A stretch of 32,725 nucleotides of DNA, from positions 111,345 through 144,069 of the forward strand of contig CABFPE010000882.1 of assembly GCA_900660155.1 (NCBI GenBank). Direction: 5' to 3'. Of this stretch, positions 10,566-20,545 are shown one piece after another. Under the pieces are notes generated by a model. That model was not told the DNA's origin. It was given only the letters and a program-made list of their open reading frames with translations, and searched no databases. Numbering within the stretch: the stretch's first letter is position 1; each line of letters starts with the position of its first letter. The position numbers and the translations under genes are program-made. The DNA is from Hofstenia miamia. Its lineage: Eukaryota; Xenacoelomorpha; Acoela; Hofsteniidae.

Positions 10566-10802
10566 TGTAACATAATCCAATCATGTGTGGTCAAGTTGAG
10601 AAAAATAGAGGAAAGAACTAAGACTGAACTTTGAAATAAATATTAATTGTACAACACATAATTATGATTAGTTAATTGTTTGTAAAATTATAATGCAGTA
10701 TTTTTTCATATCAATTAATTTGGCAGTATATTTGACAAACGGTGAAAGGCCGAAGTCGCAAACGCTAATTAATGCTGACGTGCGTAATTGGCAGACGAAG
10801 GA
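10566..10802 (+). repeat. Direct repeat (LTR-like), right copy
   Basis: Copy of 8423-8657 preceded by the polypurine run GGAGGGGGAG. It lacks the ATG present in the left copy because of substitutions near 10713. Confidence 0.75.
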
Positions 10803-12530
10803 TAATCAGAGAATTGGAAATTGTCAACAACTTAGATTAACAGGTACTAGCCAAATATTTGAATGTTTATTATTTGCCAGTATAAAAGTAGTGCAATTTA
10901 TTATTTTGGTGATGACGTTAATTCATTGGATTTACTTTGCTTTTCTTTGTCAGGTTATTTTATTAATTGTCATGGAAAGCTAAACATTTGAGCACTAGGG
11001 TATTTGAGACTGTGGTCCATGACTTCATTTAATGGGAGCTTTTTAATGGCTTTGCACCAACATTAATTTGTTTGCCATTCAAATGGCTGTGTGGCTGGTA
11101 GCTGGTGCTTACCTGATGTGCTCTTAAGTTAGGTGTAAGGATAGGGGTTTTTATTTGTATTAGCTTTCCTATCTTGCATTGTTCGTATTATTACATTATG
11201 TTCTTTCATTTAGCCCTCATAGGAAATTACAAAACTAGTTTGTATTATCTTGTATTGATTTCATTATGTGTAATTACAAGCAGACCAAAGTACCAACGAC
11301 TTTCCCTTTTTGTTATGACCACATTGGTTGTTCACATGTACTTTAGGTTAACATGTATTTATTTATATGTAAGGATATTACATGTAAGGAAGCATAACAA
11401 GCTAATGCATCCCGTTTGCGAATTCCACTTATATTACAACTTCGTTGATAACAAGAACAATCAATGCACTAAATTAATAAGTTATCGTACACTATCACTA
11501 TCGTATTCATGAACACTATTTCACTGCACTGAGTCACTGGCGTTGCGGTTGGTGTTTCTCTCGATGTTCAAGTGTCAGCTGGAATTAATTGTTATATTGT
11601 AATTCTTCGATTCCTCTTTGTGCTTTGCTTCAGGTCGGGTATTTTACCCTGTACATGTACATTGTACCATCTATCTCTTGTCTTGTATCTAAAGTACAGT
11701 TGTTAGTTTTCTTACCAATACTAGTTGATCAGATATTAATGTAATTAATACGCAACTCAAAGTTAAACGAAAGAAGAGAGATGGAAAGTTGGAATCTGTC
11801 ACCTCCCGTACTACTCACGGAGGGAAAAATGTCACAGCAGCTCCTAAATTATGTTAAGCTTTATTAGTTGGAAGGTTGGCAAGATTCTACAATACAATAT
11901 AAGTTATGTTAAATATAAAACCATTTCTGGATAATAACAAGAATTTATGAAATTTAATACTAGTGTTATTATTCAGTGTACATAACAAGTTAATTAACAA
12001 AAAATATATGATTATTTCAATATACTAGTCCTTTCAATGGTCTAAAACTACAGACGTACGCCTTAAAATTATTTATAGTTTGGTTATGTAATGCATGAAT
12101 ATTCACATCTTTAGCCACCCCTCCTCATTATTCATGAATTATATGTGGGCAATGACTCATCAACTAGCACACGTCAATCAATTTTTATACATGTATGCAA
12201 ACACTTTTTTTTGGTGACAGATTACAAAGTAATCAGTCACAAAAAAATTTTTGCTGAAACTTGCTTTTGCAAGTTTTTATTTTGCAATTGACATGTGTCG
12301 TATGTGAAACAGGTCTTTTTCAAAATGTTTGAAAATAATTGTTAGTTACTATTGTTACCAAAGAAAATAGAAATAAAATATAATTCCCAAAATCGTAAAT
12401 TTTTTGATAAATAGAATGTCAATAGTATTTAAAAATTATGCAATAATTGGTTACATTTTAAACATTTCTAATTTCATTGAATTTTGAAAATTGCTTTATC
12501 TCTGTGTATTGATAAATTGGTTACATTTAA
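10803..12530. other. MIOS intron 3, distal part, no gene recognised
   Basis: Mostly AT-rich. A 112-codon + strand open frame (11174-11512) is hydrophobic and low in complexity, with no family features, so I do not call it. Near 11818 a GGAGGGAAAAA run is followed by TGTCACAGCAGC, which resembles a polypurine tract plus LTR start, but no second copy is in the window. Stem-like sequence occurs at 12220-12275 (GTGACAGATTAC and AGTAATCAGTCAC arms). Confidence 0.4.
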
Positions 12531-12570
12531 ACAATAGACTACAAACAATGCCAACAAACACATATTCCAA

Positions 12571-12698
12571 TGACGTCAGAGATACACCTTCGCCAATATG
12601 CACGGCCGCCAGAGATCAAAGGTCCCCCTCGACCAATCAGAGGAAAGTGTAACCTCCTATGACCCACATTTCCACCAATCAGAAAAAAGTGTAACCTC
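12571..12698 (+). promoter_or_regulatory. CRE plus paired CCAAT-box cluster
   Basis: A perfect TGACGTCA octamer (12571-12578) is followed by two copies of a 25-base unit, each with CCAATCAG then AAAGTGTAACCTC, at about 12632-12656 and 12674-12698. The patch is GC-richer than its surroundings. CRE and CCAAT together are typical of animal core promoters or LTR enhancers. It lies about 1 kb before the PWP2 start, within the last MIOS intron. Its role is inference. Confidence 0.35.
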
Positions 12699-13004
12699 AT
12701 GGAAGTCCTTAATACTACTAATATTATCATAAAATTACAGCAGCAAGATAATCTGATCTAGCCTGTAAAGGAATATTATGTTGACTAGCAATACATATAG
12801 TAAATGAAATTTCATAAAGCATCCCTATACACTGAGTCAGACATACACATCCAGTTGTGTGTCAATACGTAAGTAAATGATTAAAAAGCCATTGAGCCTC
12901 ATGTCCCCGTTGCTATTAAAAATAATAAGGCTGGGAATATTGTTTAGTTTTTTGTGAAAAATGTGAGTGCAGGTTTAGTTTATTTTTGAAATAATTTCTT
13001 TTAG

Positions 13005-13330
13005 GTAAGAAGCCCTTGCCTCGTTGTGCGGTTTGCTTGCAACACATGTCATCACTGTCATTGAAACGAATGAACTTAGAAAAATTAATCTCCGGAGAAT
13101 TAGACAAATTAAAAAGTCCAGGTCCTAACAGCTTTGACCGTTGGTTCTGCTGGTGTCAGCGTTGTAAACATGGTGGGCATGCGGGTCACATGAGTGAATG
13201 GTTTCAGACTCATACGGAGTGTCCAGTTACAGGATGCTCTTGTCAATGCCAGGCCCGTGATGTAGTTGGCGACTTCAACTGTTCTGTTGTAACTCGTGAT
13301 CATTTCGACTCAATACAAAAACATTTTTAA
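13005..13330 (+). CDS. MIOS: MIOS homologue, exon 4 (C-terminal zinc region)
   Basis: The acceptor TCTTTTAG ends at 13004. The first two bases complete the split Cys codon of exon 3, giving an uninterrupted CPSCKKPLPRCAVC. Residues 688-795 carry the MIOS-type RING-like zinc module: CAVCLQHM, FDRWFCWCQRCKHGGHAGHM and HTECPVTGCSCQC, with the Cys/His ligands in place. In the family this region holds GATOR2 subunits together. The frame ends with TAA at 13328. The join across a 9.5 kb intron is supported by phase, motif order and the continuous zinc region. Confidence 0.92.
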
Positions 13331-13645
13331 TTTAAACATTATATTTTTGCAATTATATTTTTCTAAATTTAATATTTTACTTTAACCTAAATTTATGTCT
13401 CATACTTAACACTAATTAATCCTTCAATTGTAAATTGTTAATTATTGGGACTGATCATCATATATTTTTGTAATCAATATAAACTTAGTTATTTCGCTGT
13501 GGGATGAATGCTATGTTAACAATAACTGTTGATTAGTTTAATTTATTTTTAACAACTTTTTCAAGCGTGATTAATGTGTGTAAAGTTCTCATTTTCATTC
13601 TTATAATATTTTTATAAACCATTGGCTATTTTTTCATTATTTTAG
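13331..13645 (+). other. MIOS-PWP2 intergenic spacer
   Basis: AT-rich, about 315 bases from the MIOS stop to the acceptor in front of PWP2. No canonical AATAAA was seen. It ends in a T-rich tract and ATTTTAG at 13645, four bases before the PWP2 ATG. It must hold the MIOS polyadenylation signal; the spacing and the acceptor resemble a nematode-type operon junction. Confidence 0.55.
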
Positions 13646-13649
13646 TCGA

Positions 13650-14078
13650 ATGAAGTTTAACTATAAGTTCAGCCAACTAATTGGCTCTCTGTACAACACT
13701 GGAAATATTTTTTTTGATTCATCCGGGACAACACTTTTAACTGCAGTCCACAATATGCTATCAGCTATTGACCTTCGTCGAAGTAAAGCAGTTAGTTACT
13801 TTACTGGACTTTCAAAGTCAGTTGACATAATCGCCATGTCGCCATCCAATATGCTTTTGATTATGGCAGATGAATACGGAAATGCTGTTGTTTGGAGTAC
13901 TGTATCGAATTTTGTTCTTGCTAAACATTCCTTTCATTCAAAACTTTCCCACATTGCTTTTAGTCCAGACGGTCATTTGGTAGCTTTCGGCAAAAGTAAT
14001 GTTGTACTGGTTTATGAAGCACCTGGATGTTCTGCTTCGAGCGCTGTGAACCCATTTTCGCTGCACCGCTTGTTAAAA
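13650..14078 (+). CDS. PWP2: PWP2/UTP1 homologue, exon 1
   Basis: PWP2 (Utp1) is a tandem WD40 protein of the UTPB complex in the nucleolar SSU processome, needed for U3-dependent cleavages that release 18S rRNA. This exon encodes residues 1-143. It begins MKFNYKFSQLIGSLYNTGNI, the characteristic PWP2 N-terminus, and continues with IAMSPSNMLLIMADEYGNAV and LSHIAFSPDGHLVAFGKSNV, blades of the first propeller. The start is the first ATG after the ATTTTAG acceptor. It ends phase 0 at AAA/GTAAGT. Exons 1-5 in the window sum to about 702 codons (human about 919). Confidence 0.9.
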
Positions 14079-14277
14079 GTAAGTTAACTAAAATTCGATA
14101 AACAGAATATTTTAATGTTTGCAGCAATTGTGTGCTTTTAATGCAAATATTCTAAACTGCACGGTGTGAGATCTATAATTATTTATTTCGCCGCTTGTTT
14201 ACTATGATTTTTAATTAGAGTTTTCCGAATGAAATATTTAATCTCACGAGATTATTTGCAGAAATTATTTTACTTAG

Positions 14278-14715
14278 GGCTGCTATGACGAAGTGACTTT
14301 CCTGAATTGGTCAAGTAACAGTCGTTTGCTAGTCGTCGGTAGCAAGGACGGTACCACTCGGGTGATGTGGGTCGAACGCCGAGGAAAAGATGAGGCTGCA
14401 TTAATTTCTTTGGTGGGACATAAAGCTCCAGTAGTAGCATGTTTTTTTGCTCCGAAGTCTCTAAATGTCTACAGTTTATCAGAAGATGCCACATTGCTGA
14501 TATGGAACTGCGATATTGCTGTAAATGAAATTGTAGATTTTATAGAAGAGGAAGGTACTGAAGAGCCTGTTGAGAAAAGGAGTAAATCTCTGGGTTATCA
14601 TCATGGAGGGAAACATTTTTATAATCGTCTTGGTGATTTTAATAATCTTACGTGTGCTGCATTCAATGGCTCCACAAAACTATTAGCAGCTGGTTTCGCA
14701 AACGGAGACTTTCAG
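14278..14715 (+). CDS. PWP2: PWP2/UTP1 homologue, exon 2
   Basis: Residues 144-289. It starts GCYDEVTFLNWSSNSRLLVV after the TTACTTAG acceptor, phase 0 with exon 1. GHKAPVVACFF and LNVYSLSEDATLLIWNCDI are propeller blades. The acidic linker that is long in vertebrates is short here (DFIEEEGTEEPVEKR). The PWP2 signature GDFNNLTCAAFNGSTKLLAA follows, then GFANGDFQ at the donor CAG/GTATAC. The downstream intron begins with a TA tract. Confidence 0.9.
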
Positions 14716-14728
14716 GTATACATTTCTA

Positions 14729-14735
<7 letters not shown>

Positions 14736-14767
<32 letters not shown>
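14736..14767. repeat. TA dinucleotide tract in PWP2 intron 2
   Basis: A run of TA repeats about 20 bases after the exon 2 donor. Confidence 0.85.
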
Positions 14768-14769
<2 letters not shown>

Positions 14770-14879
14770 AACGCTGAATAGAAAACCTTAGAATATCTTC
14801 AGGTTGAGTGCTAAATCAAAAAATACATGTGGTTATCTATGGGGGTGATCGATAATATGCCCCCAGGATAATTCTAAAC

Positions 14880-15775
14880 CAGGGGTTCTCAAACTTTTCG
14901 GCCTCAGGTAGGCTTTGGTTTGGAATAACCTTATCAGGGACCCCTCCCGCTTAGATACTGTACAGTTAGAACATGCATACATATAGTTAATAATTTATGT
15001 TTTCAAAACACAATACATTGACTAAATAATAAAAAAACATTGACACTTTATTAAGACACTTTGACTGAACCGCCGGGTCCATGTGACAGGTGTATTTGAA
15101 AATTTTTCATTATCTCTTCTATGTCCGGTTGAAATTGGAAAGTTTCAGTCTTAAGTCACCCCGTTTCACAACGTCCAATTTATTTCTGCTTTTTGTAATA
15201 AATAACTCATGTGACTGATGCCCGCTTCAACTAAATACGTGCTTGGGAATGCCAAGAGATGTGGTTCGTTCAATACACAACTCGGGATAGCGTTCCATCA
15301 TCACTGACTGCGCCCAGAAGTTAACGTCTCCCTTGAACAGGACTTTAGCGACCATGTAGTCTTTTAGCATGCATAAATCTTCGTTGTTGCGATCAAGACT
15401 CTCTTCAAAAGGTTTCAACATCCATTCAGTTAAAGTCAATGATCTTAAATCCGCAAAACGTGTGTTCATGTCCGTCTTCATTTTGTCAAGGTGAGGCACA
15501 TACACGTCAATGTCATCCTCACTGGGAATTATCTTTTTTAATTGCGGAATGCAAAACAGAACATGTTACGCACATGGCATGATAAAAATAAGTGGCTAGA
15601 TTTTGTAATTGTTACGTGACGTGTTGCCATCGAGATAAATTAGCCTTAACTTTATTGGATAATACTTAAAGGGGCAACAGGCTACAACACTACATAAGCT
15701 AGGCATGTTCTCTGGCCCCCAGATTTTCGTCGTGGTAACCCCAGGGGTACCATGCCACCACTTTGAGAACCCCTG
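14880..15775 (-). mobile_element. hAT-type transposon relic, internally deleted
   Basis: The ends are CAGGGGTTCTCAAAC (left) and, reversed, CAGGGGTTCTCAAAG (right), a common hAT terminus. The 8-bp flanks are TTCTAAAC and GGCTAAAC, a 6 of 8 match. At 896 bp it is too short for a whole hAT and keeps only the 3' part of a transposase on the minus strand. It differs in ends and transposase type from the element at 4388, so it is an independent insertion. Confidence 0.8.
15130..15505 (-). pseudogene. C-terminal fragment of a hAT (ZBED5/GTF2IRD2-like) transposase
   Basis: An open 92-codon stretch (15505-15227) reads HLDKMKTDMNTRFADLRSLT, then EWMLKPFEES, then FWAQSVMMERYPEL, matching the region before the hAT dimerisation domain in this subgroup. 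Past the stop, shifted frames give TYLVEAGISH and FQFQPDIEE, the expected dimerisation block. The N-terminal two thirds, with the catalytic residues, are missing. Confidence 0.65.
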
Positions 15776-15783
15776 GGCTAAAC

Positions 15784-16174
15784 AATTGTGTTTAAGCTTG
15801 AAGGTCATTCTTAAGAAATTTCTAATGCGCAATGCAAACATTTCGGAAGAAATCAGATTATGATTTTCCATCGAACAAGGTGTATTATGCTATATTATAA
15901 TTTGTAATCAGGCTAAAAACAATTATTTAGTATTTAAAGCAAACACAATATAAATGTCGGAGATCATAAAGTAGATTTTCTAACTGGGATTATGTGGAAG
16001 TCATCAAATGTGTATGTGTATATATGTACAGTTCAGGATTAAAAATCACGGTGCATTGGTATTATAAAAATTACACATGCGATGCTGCCTTTTACCCGTT
16101 AAATGCTACACTGAGAATACGTAATCTGTTTCGTGTTAATTATCGATTTTTAAAATTGTCAAATTGCTATCTAG
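15784..16174. other. PWP2 intron 2 sequence, nothing recognised
   Basis: AT-rich intron sequence between the hAT relic and the coding-like stretch at 16175. A 64-codon open frame (15994-16188) has no protein-like pattern. Confidence 0.5.
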
Positions 16175-16498
16175 GAAACCATGGATGAAGACATCATGCG
16201 TCCGGAGGGATGCCGTATTATTTTTTGCCACACATTGTTGTTTTTTTTCTCTAAATTTTAGTAATTATAAATATTCAATTATTTATTCTTGCAAAAAGGT
16301 CGAATTTTTATTTTTCACCTCGTTTCCAGGAGATGCAAACTTCATTGGGGATGCTCCGGAAATGTATTCGACTGTGTTACATTTCTTAAAGGCCTAATAC
16401 GCTCTTGTATTGCAAATTTTGCGTTGTTTACCATTTCCATTGGTCTATCTCTAACCCTTTATCAATTAGATTTATTGTTAAGTAAAACTACTGAATGA
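16175..16498 (+). pseudogene. Possible relic of a small single-span membrane protein (weakly NDUFB3-like)
   Basis: A first stretch after CTATCTAG (16175-16214) reads KPWMKTSCVRRDA and stops at a GCC/GTATTA donor. A second after CGTTTCCAG (16330-16498) reads NVFDCVTFLKGLIRSCIANF then ALFTISIGLSLTLY, a membrane segment, and ends with TGA. The pattern PW, then Arg, then F-K-G and a hydrophobic span resembles complex I subunit NDUFB3. However, the splice phases of the two pieces do not fit and no N-terminal exon was found. It may be a relic or chance. Confidence 0.22.
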
Positions 16499-17238
16499 AT
16501 ACTGCTTATGTTCTTTCAATTTCCTGTAAACCAATCAAAATTTTTCCACTAAACTGTAAATGAAAAAATGTAGATATAACGTTTAATTGAATAATTTCAT
16601 TAATCTATACATATATGTATATCAGCCCCTATAATAATGATTATAATGCCTTTTCAATCATTTTCCCTTTTTTCTTTAGATTTATTTGACAAATACTTGG
16701 CCCTCATTAATTTTCTTTTGAACCCTTAAAAGTACGTTTTTGCCTACCCCTCTGGACTGACACTCCATTAATTGATCTCTAAATTTCATGAACAGTTCGA
16801 AGAAAAACGGAATGATTTCATTTCTCTAATGATATTTTATACAACTGCACGTAGAATATTATAATAAAAGTGATTACAAGTATATTTTATAATGCTTTAT
16901 GAATATATTGTATTTATAAGCATCGAGTACCGTGGCTCATTAGATTAATCTCTTTTGTTACAAACTTGGATCGTGTTGTTTGAATATTATAAATAATCAA
17001 GAATGCAAATTTTTATGATTAATAACTTGCCTAAGTGTTAAATTATTGGAAATACGAAGATAGCAAGCTTTAAATATTATCAGGAGTAAAAGACATATAA
17101 GGATGTCCGAGAAGATACCAGACTCACTATATCTGAGCAATATAAATGTTGCATTGTAACGTTGTAGTACTACTGCTATTTTGAGAAAAACTGGCAGATA
17201 CATTTCGCTCGCAAAAGACTCTTTGGGCGAATTTATAG
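16499..17238. other. PWP2 intron 2 sequence, nothing recognised
   Basis: AT-rich. A 99-codon minus-strand open frame at 16997-17296 has no family features and is probably chance. Confidence 0.5.
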
Positions 17239-17479
17239 AAATTAAACAAATAAATAGTTTAATCACAATGGGTGACCAATCATCTAGAGCTTCCACTGAT
17301 AAAGATATGAAAGTAAGTTAAGCAGCTGAACAGAACGCAGCATATTTAAATGATCTTACGATAGTCCCAAAGATCAAAAGCAAAATCAGTATTATTTCCG
17401 CAATAGTAACAGTGAGTTAATAACATTCGCATCGAGAGCTGCACTTTGGTTGTCATTTTTTTTGCAGTTAGCTTCTTGA
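17239..17479 (+). CDS. Candidate micro-exon pair, unassigned
   Basis: After an ATTTATAG acceptor-like site, a short leader leads to ATG at 17268 and MGDQSSRASTDKDMK, ending exactly at a strong AAA/GTAAGT donor (17313). A strong acceptor (TTTTTTTTGCAG, ending 17467) follows 155 bases later and would add three codons before TGA. Gly2 and Ser6 fit the N-myristoylation pattern. It may be the first exon of a nested gene, a short peptide or coincidence. No homologue is recognised. Confidence 0.22.
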
Positions 17480-17554
17480 TTATTACAAAGAAATCATTTA
17501 ATTCATTCAATTATATTTTATTCTATAGTATGAATTTATTTATTATAGACTTAG

Positions 17555-17841
17555 ATACATGAAATGCCTGATTTTATTGCTGTTCAAACTCTCAATGCCT
17601 TTCAAACATCGATATCAACAATAGCATTCAATACAGCTGGCGATTGGCTTGCCTTGGCCAGTCAATCTTCGTTTTTAGTTTGGGAGTGGCAGTGTGAAGT
17701 TTATGTTATTCGACAAAGTTCATCCATTTCAGCTGTAAGCGCGGTTACATATTCTCCAGATGGCACAAAAATTGCTACCGGCAGTGGATGTGAAGCCAGA
17801 ATTTGGGATAGCTCAAGTGGACTTTGCCTTTCAACTATGAG
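17555..17841 (+). CDS. PWP2: PWP2/UTP1 homologue, exon 3
   Basis: Residues 290-384 plus two bases of a split codon. It starts IHEMPDFIAVQTLNAFQTSI after the GACTTAG acceptor ending 17554, in phase with exon 2 (the family has a matching His-Glu-x-Pro at this point). It continues with ASQSSFLVWEWQCEVYVIRQ and AVTYSPDGTKIATGSGCEAR, blades of the second propeller. The donor is AG/GTAATT at 17842. Confidence 0.88.
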
Positions 17842-18978
17842 GTAATTTATATTCATATTTATGTTGATTTAAGCATGTCAAACTGATACTGAAACTGAAA
17901 ACAGTAAGATAAACTAAACCACTAAATAGATTTGGATGAATGAATAATGTAAAATTTGATAGATATGACGAAAACACGCGTGAATTAGGTGTGAATATTT
18001 TAATTAAAATGTTTTATCAACTTTAATTTGTACAATTTGTAATGAATATTTTTTCTACAAAATATTGCATAAATATTTGTAAATATCCAACTACAAACTA
18101 AGCTTAGAATATAAAATATATAGCAGATAATTTTCTATTAAATCTAATACTATGCATGTTAAATGTGAATAATATGACGTAAATTTTTGCCAATTTCTTC
18201 TTGTAATCATTAAATATCGTCAAAAAAATTCATCTATATTTAATGTTTGCAGGTTTGCATGTTTGTCTCAAGTCAGCGGGTATACACTTTGATTTCTTTG
18301 ACTTAAGACATAAAGGTTACCTTCTTGTTTTTCCTTGCTTCATTGCACTCCTCGTTTTTATATGATAAAGAATACTAACAAAATTTGTGTTCGTAATGTC
18401 AAAAAAATGTTAAGTAAACGTGTGCTAAGATAGAAATATTTTAAAGTATTACAAGTAAATATTTATTAGCACATCGCCGTTTTTAGCTTTTTCAAATTTG
18501 CAATCAAAGACTATTTACATTAAGAGAACTATTTATTAGCTTATGAATTTTTTTTATTGGACAAGAAAGGATCTTATGTCCCAGAATGAAGGTTTCTCCC
18601 AACATTGACATGTCAGTGTTTTTTTCAGATTGTCCCAAAATTAAATTTCATTATTTTCAAAAACACATTTTTTAAAATATTTCAAAATTTGAAAATCGCA
18701 ATTTTCGGAAATTTTGCCATTTCAAGGTTTATCAAAACCTATCTAAACTTTATATAGAATTGCGAATTGTTTTATGTGAATATTGTGATAAAAGAATATT
18801 TATTTAGTGATTTTATTGAGATTATAATTATTTTATTCAAAAAAATTTCCTCTACTTCTTGAAGAAAAGCATCTTAAGAAAACTAGCTCTCATTTGCACA
18901 AATTTTAACCTTAATTTTTTGGGGTGCGCCTCATAAATCATTGCAGTTTTTCAAGACATAATTACATTTTTTATATCT
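17842..18978 (+). other. PWP2 intron 3, proximal part
   Basis: Very AT-rich with many homopolymer runs. I see no gene. The whole intron extends to 27009 and contains the tandem array and the Polinton-like element. Confidence 0.7.
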
Positions 18979-19440
18979 TGCAAATAAATAATGGTAGAAA
19001 GATTTTTAACCATCCTCCGTTCAGAATTTTCTAGAACCACGTTCGCTATAATCGTAGGAGCACGTACCGTGGCAACATACAAAATGAATGCTTGCAAATA
19101 AATGTTTTTAGAAAGGTTTTCAACCGTTCAGCATTTTCTAGAGCCACGTTCGCCATAATCGTAGGAGCATGTACCGTGGCAACATACAAAATGAATGCTT
19201 GCAAATAAATATTTTTAAAAAGATTTTTAACCATTCTCCGTTCAGCATTTCTTAGAGCCACGTTCGCCATAATCGTAGGAGCATGTACCGTGGCAACATA
19301 CAAAATGAATGCTTGCAAATAAATATTTTTAAAAAGATTTTTAACCATTCTCCGTTCAGCATTTCTTAGAGCCACGTTCGCCATAATCGTAGGAGCATGT
19401 ACCGTGGCAACATACAAAATGAATGCTTGCAAGTAAATAT
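18979..19440. repeat. Tandem array, about four units of 107-114 bp
   Basis: The phrase GTACCGTGGCAACATAC recurs at 19064, 19171, 19285 and 19399, giving spacings of 107, 114 and 114. Units 3 and 4 are almost identical; unit 1 is the most diverged. More of the array lies at 25856-26012, on the far side of the 6.4 kb element. Because 114 is a multiple of three, the array makes a long artificial antisense open frame. Confidence 0.9.
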
Positions 19441-19444
19441 TATT

Positions 19445-19481
19445 AGTAAAAAAGGCCCGGTTTGATATATACCCGTATAAA
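19445..19481 (+). repeat. Left terminal inverted repeat of the PLV-like element
   Basis: 37 bases starting AGTAAAAAAGGCCC and ending in GTATAAA. It pairs with 25813-25849 with two mismatches. Preceded by ATTATT (19439-19444), the proposed target duplication. Confidence 0.88.
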
Positions 19482-19507
19482 TACTAATTAATATTATAAT
19501 TATTTAA

Positions 19508-20390
19508 GGGATTCCGTATGGAAACCTTTCATAATAATAAATTATATCTTTTATTTTACAAAATTATTTTCTTCCAAATTTAAATAAATAAATATCATCA
19601 AACAAGTACTAAATATGATGCTCAAAATCATCAAAGATTCATCTAAAAAGATAATTAATAAAAATTTATATTAATTAATATGTCTAAGTTTAGAAATGTA
19701 GAAATGGAATCTGTTCCATTCTGATAATTCTAAAATTAAATTCATAATTATTTTTTAGAAAGACAGCTGCAATACCGAAACCATAGTATCGCTTATTAGT
19801 GGGAGGCAATGCTTTCAAATAAATTTAACTCAAAACATTAATAAAAAATATTTTATACCAGAACCATAGTATCGCTATTAGTGGGAAGATTTATTCTTAG
19901 AAAGATAGCTAATAGTGAGAAGATTTATTCTTAGGTATGAGAGGAAATGCTTTCAAATAAATTTAACTTAAAACATTAATAAAAAAATATTTTATACCAA
20001 AACCATAGTATCATTATTAGTTCAAATCATTAGTAAAAATTTATAATATATGTATTTAATATAATAAAAAATAAAATAAACATTACCAAACAAGACGTTT
20101 AAAATCACCAAAGAATTCTGTGTTCTCCAGAATCAATGTGCTGTATCTACGTAATTTACATAGACTTAATATACATTGCTTTATCCCAGGTAATTTTTCA
20201 GTTATCTTGTAAACTTGAATGTGGCAACGTACTAATATTTACTGATTTCTGAAATATTGTAAATCGACGTTTTGTTGAATACATTGAATACATTCCAATT
20301 TTACCAGGTAGAGTAATTTACAAGCAGAAGCAGCTAGATATATATATATATTTCGCGATTTGTTGTAGCATATTTCTTCATTAATTTGTT
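19508..20390. repeat. AT-rich noncoding left arm of the element with imperfect direct repeats
   Basis: ACCATAGTATC recurs near 19782, 19863 and 20003, each followed by ATTAGT-type sequence. The blocks AATGCTTTCAAATAAATTTA and AACATTAATAAAAAATATTT occur twice, about 140 bases apart. No coding sequence was seen. This is where replication genes would be expected if the element were complete. Confidence 0.6.
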
Positions 20391-20545
20391 TAATTTGCTG
20401 AACAGCATTGTCATAGATCTTTTAACAAAGAGATATAATAAAANAAATTTATAATGAAATTATTCAGTTAATTGACGAATTAGTAAGATTGAATGCTATT
20501 ACTAAAGATTATGTTAAGAAGTTTTACAATAAATTACAAAATTAA
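20391..20545 (+). pseudogene. Truncated copy of the conserved small PLV gene (3' end)
   Basis: Positions 20391-20443 match 21623-21675, and 20445-20545 match 21877-21977. An N at 20444 stands in place of about 201 bases present in the other copy. It ends with the same KLQN and TAA. The clean jump at a single N suggests either a deletion or an assembly join. Confidence 0.7.
20444..20444. other. Ambiguous base N at a sequence join
   Basis: Single N exactly where this copy skips about 201 bases relative to the second copy. Probably an assembly or consensus artefact. Confidence 0.7.

Larger units (their letters stand above)
8423..10802 (+). mobile_element. Compact element flanked by 235-bp direct repeats, unknown coding content
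   Basis: Direct repeats at 8423-8657 and 10566-10802 start TGTAACATAATCC and differ by about six substitutions and one 2-bp indel. A polypurine run (GGAGGGGGAG) abuts the second copy, as at the 3' LTR of an LTR retrotransposon. The interior (8658-10565) is A- and purine-rich on the + strand and holds one decayed coding region. No reverse transcriptase, protease, integrase or CCHC box was seen. No clear CA end or target duplication was found. It is probably a non-autonomous LTR element with an atypical gene. Confidence 0.6.

Noticed and set aside
11174..11512. 112-codon hydrophobic open frame
   Set aside because: Composition follows local AT and Tyr/Leu bias; no recognised motif, start context or splice sites.
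19046..19432. 128-codon minus-strand open frame with three repeated protein blocks
   Set aside because: It is produced by the 114-bp tandem repeat, whose unit is a multiple of three and happens to lack stops.
18979..19440. CRISPR-like array
   Set aside because: Units are adjacent full tandem copies with no unique spacers, in eukaryotic DNA.
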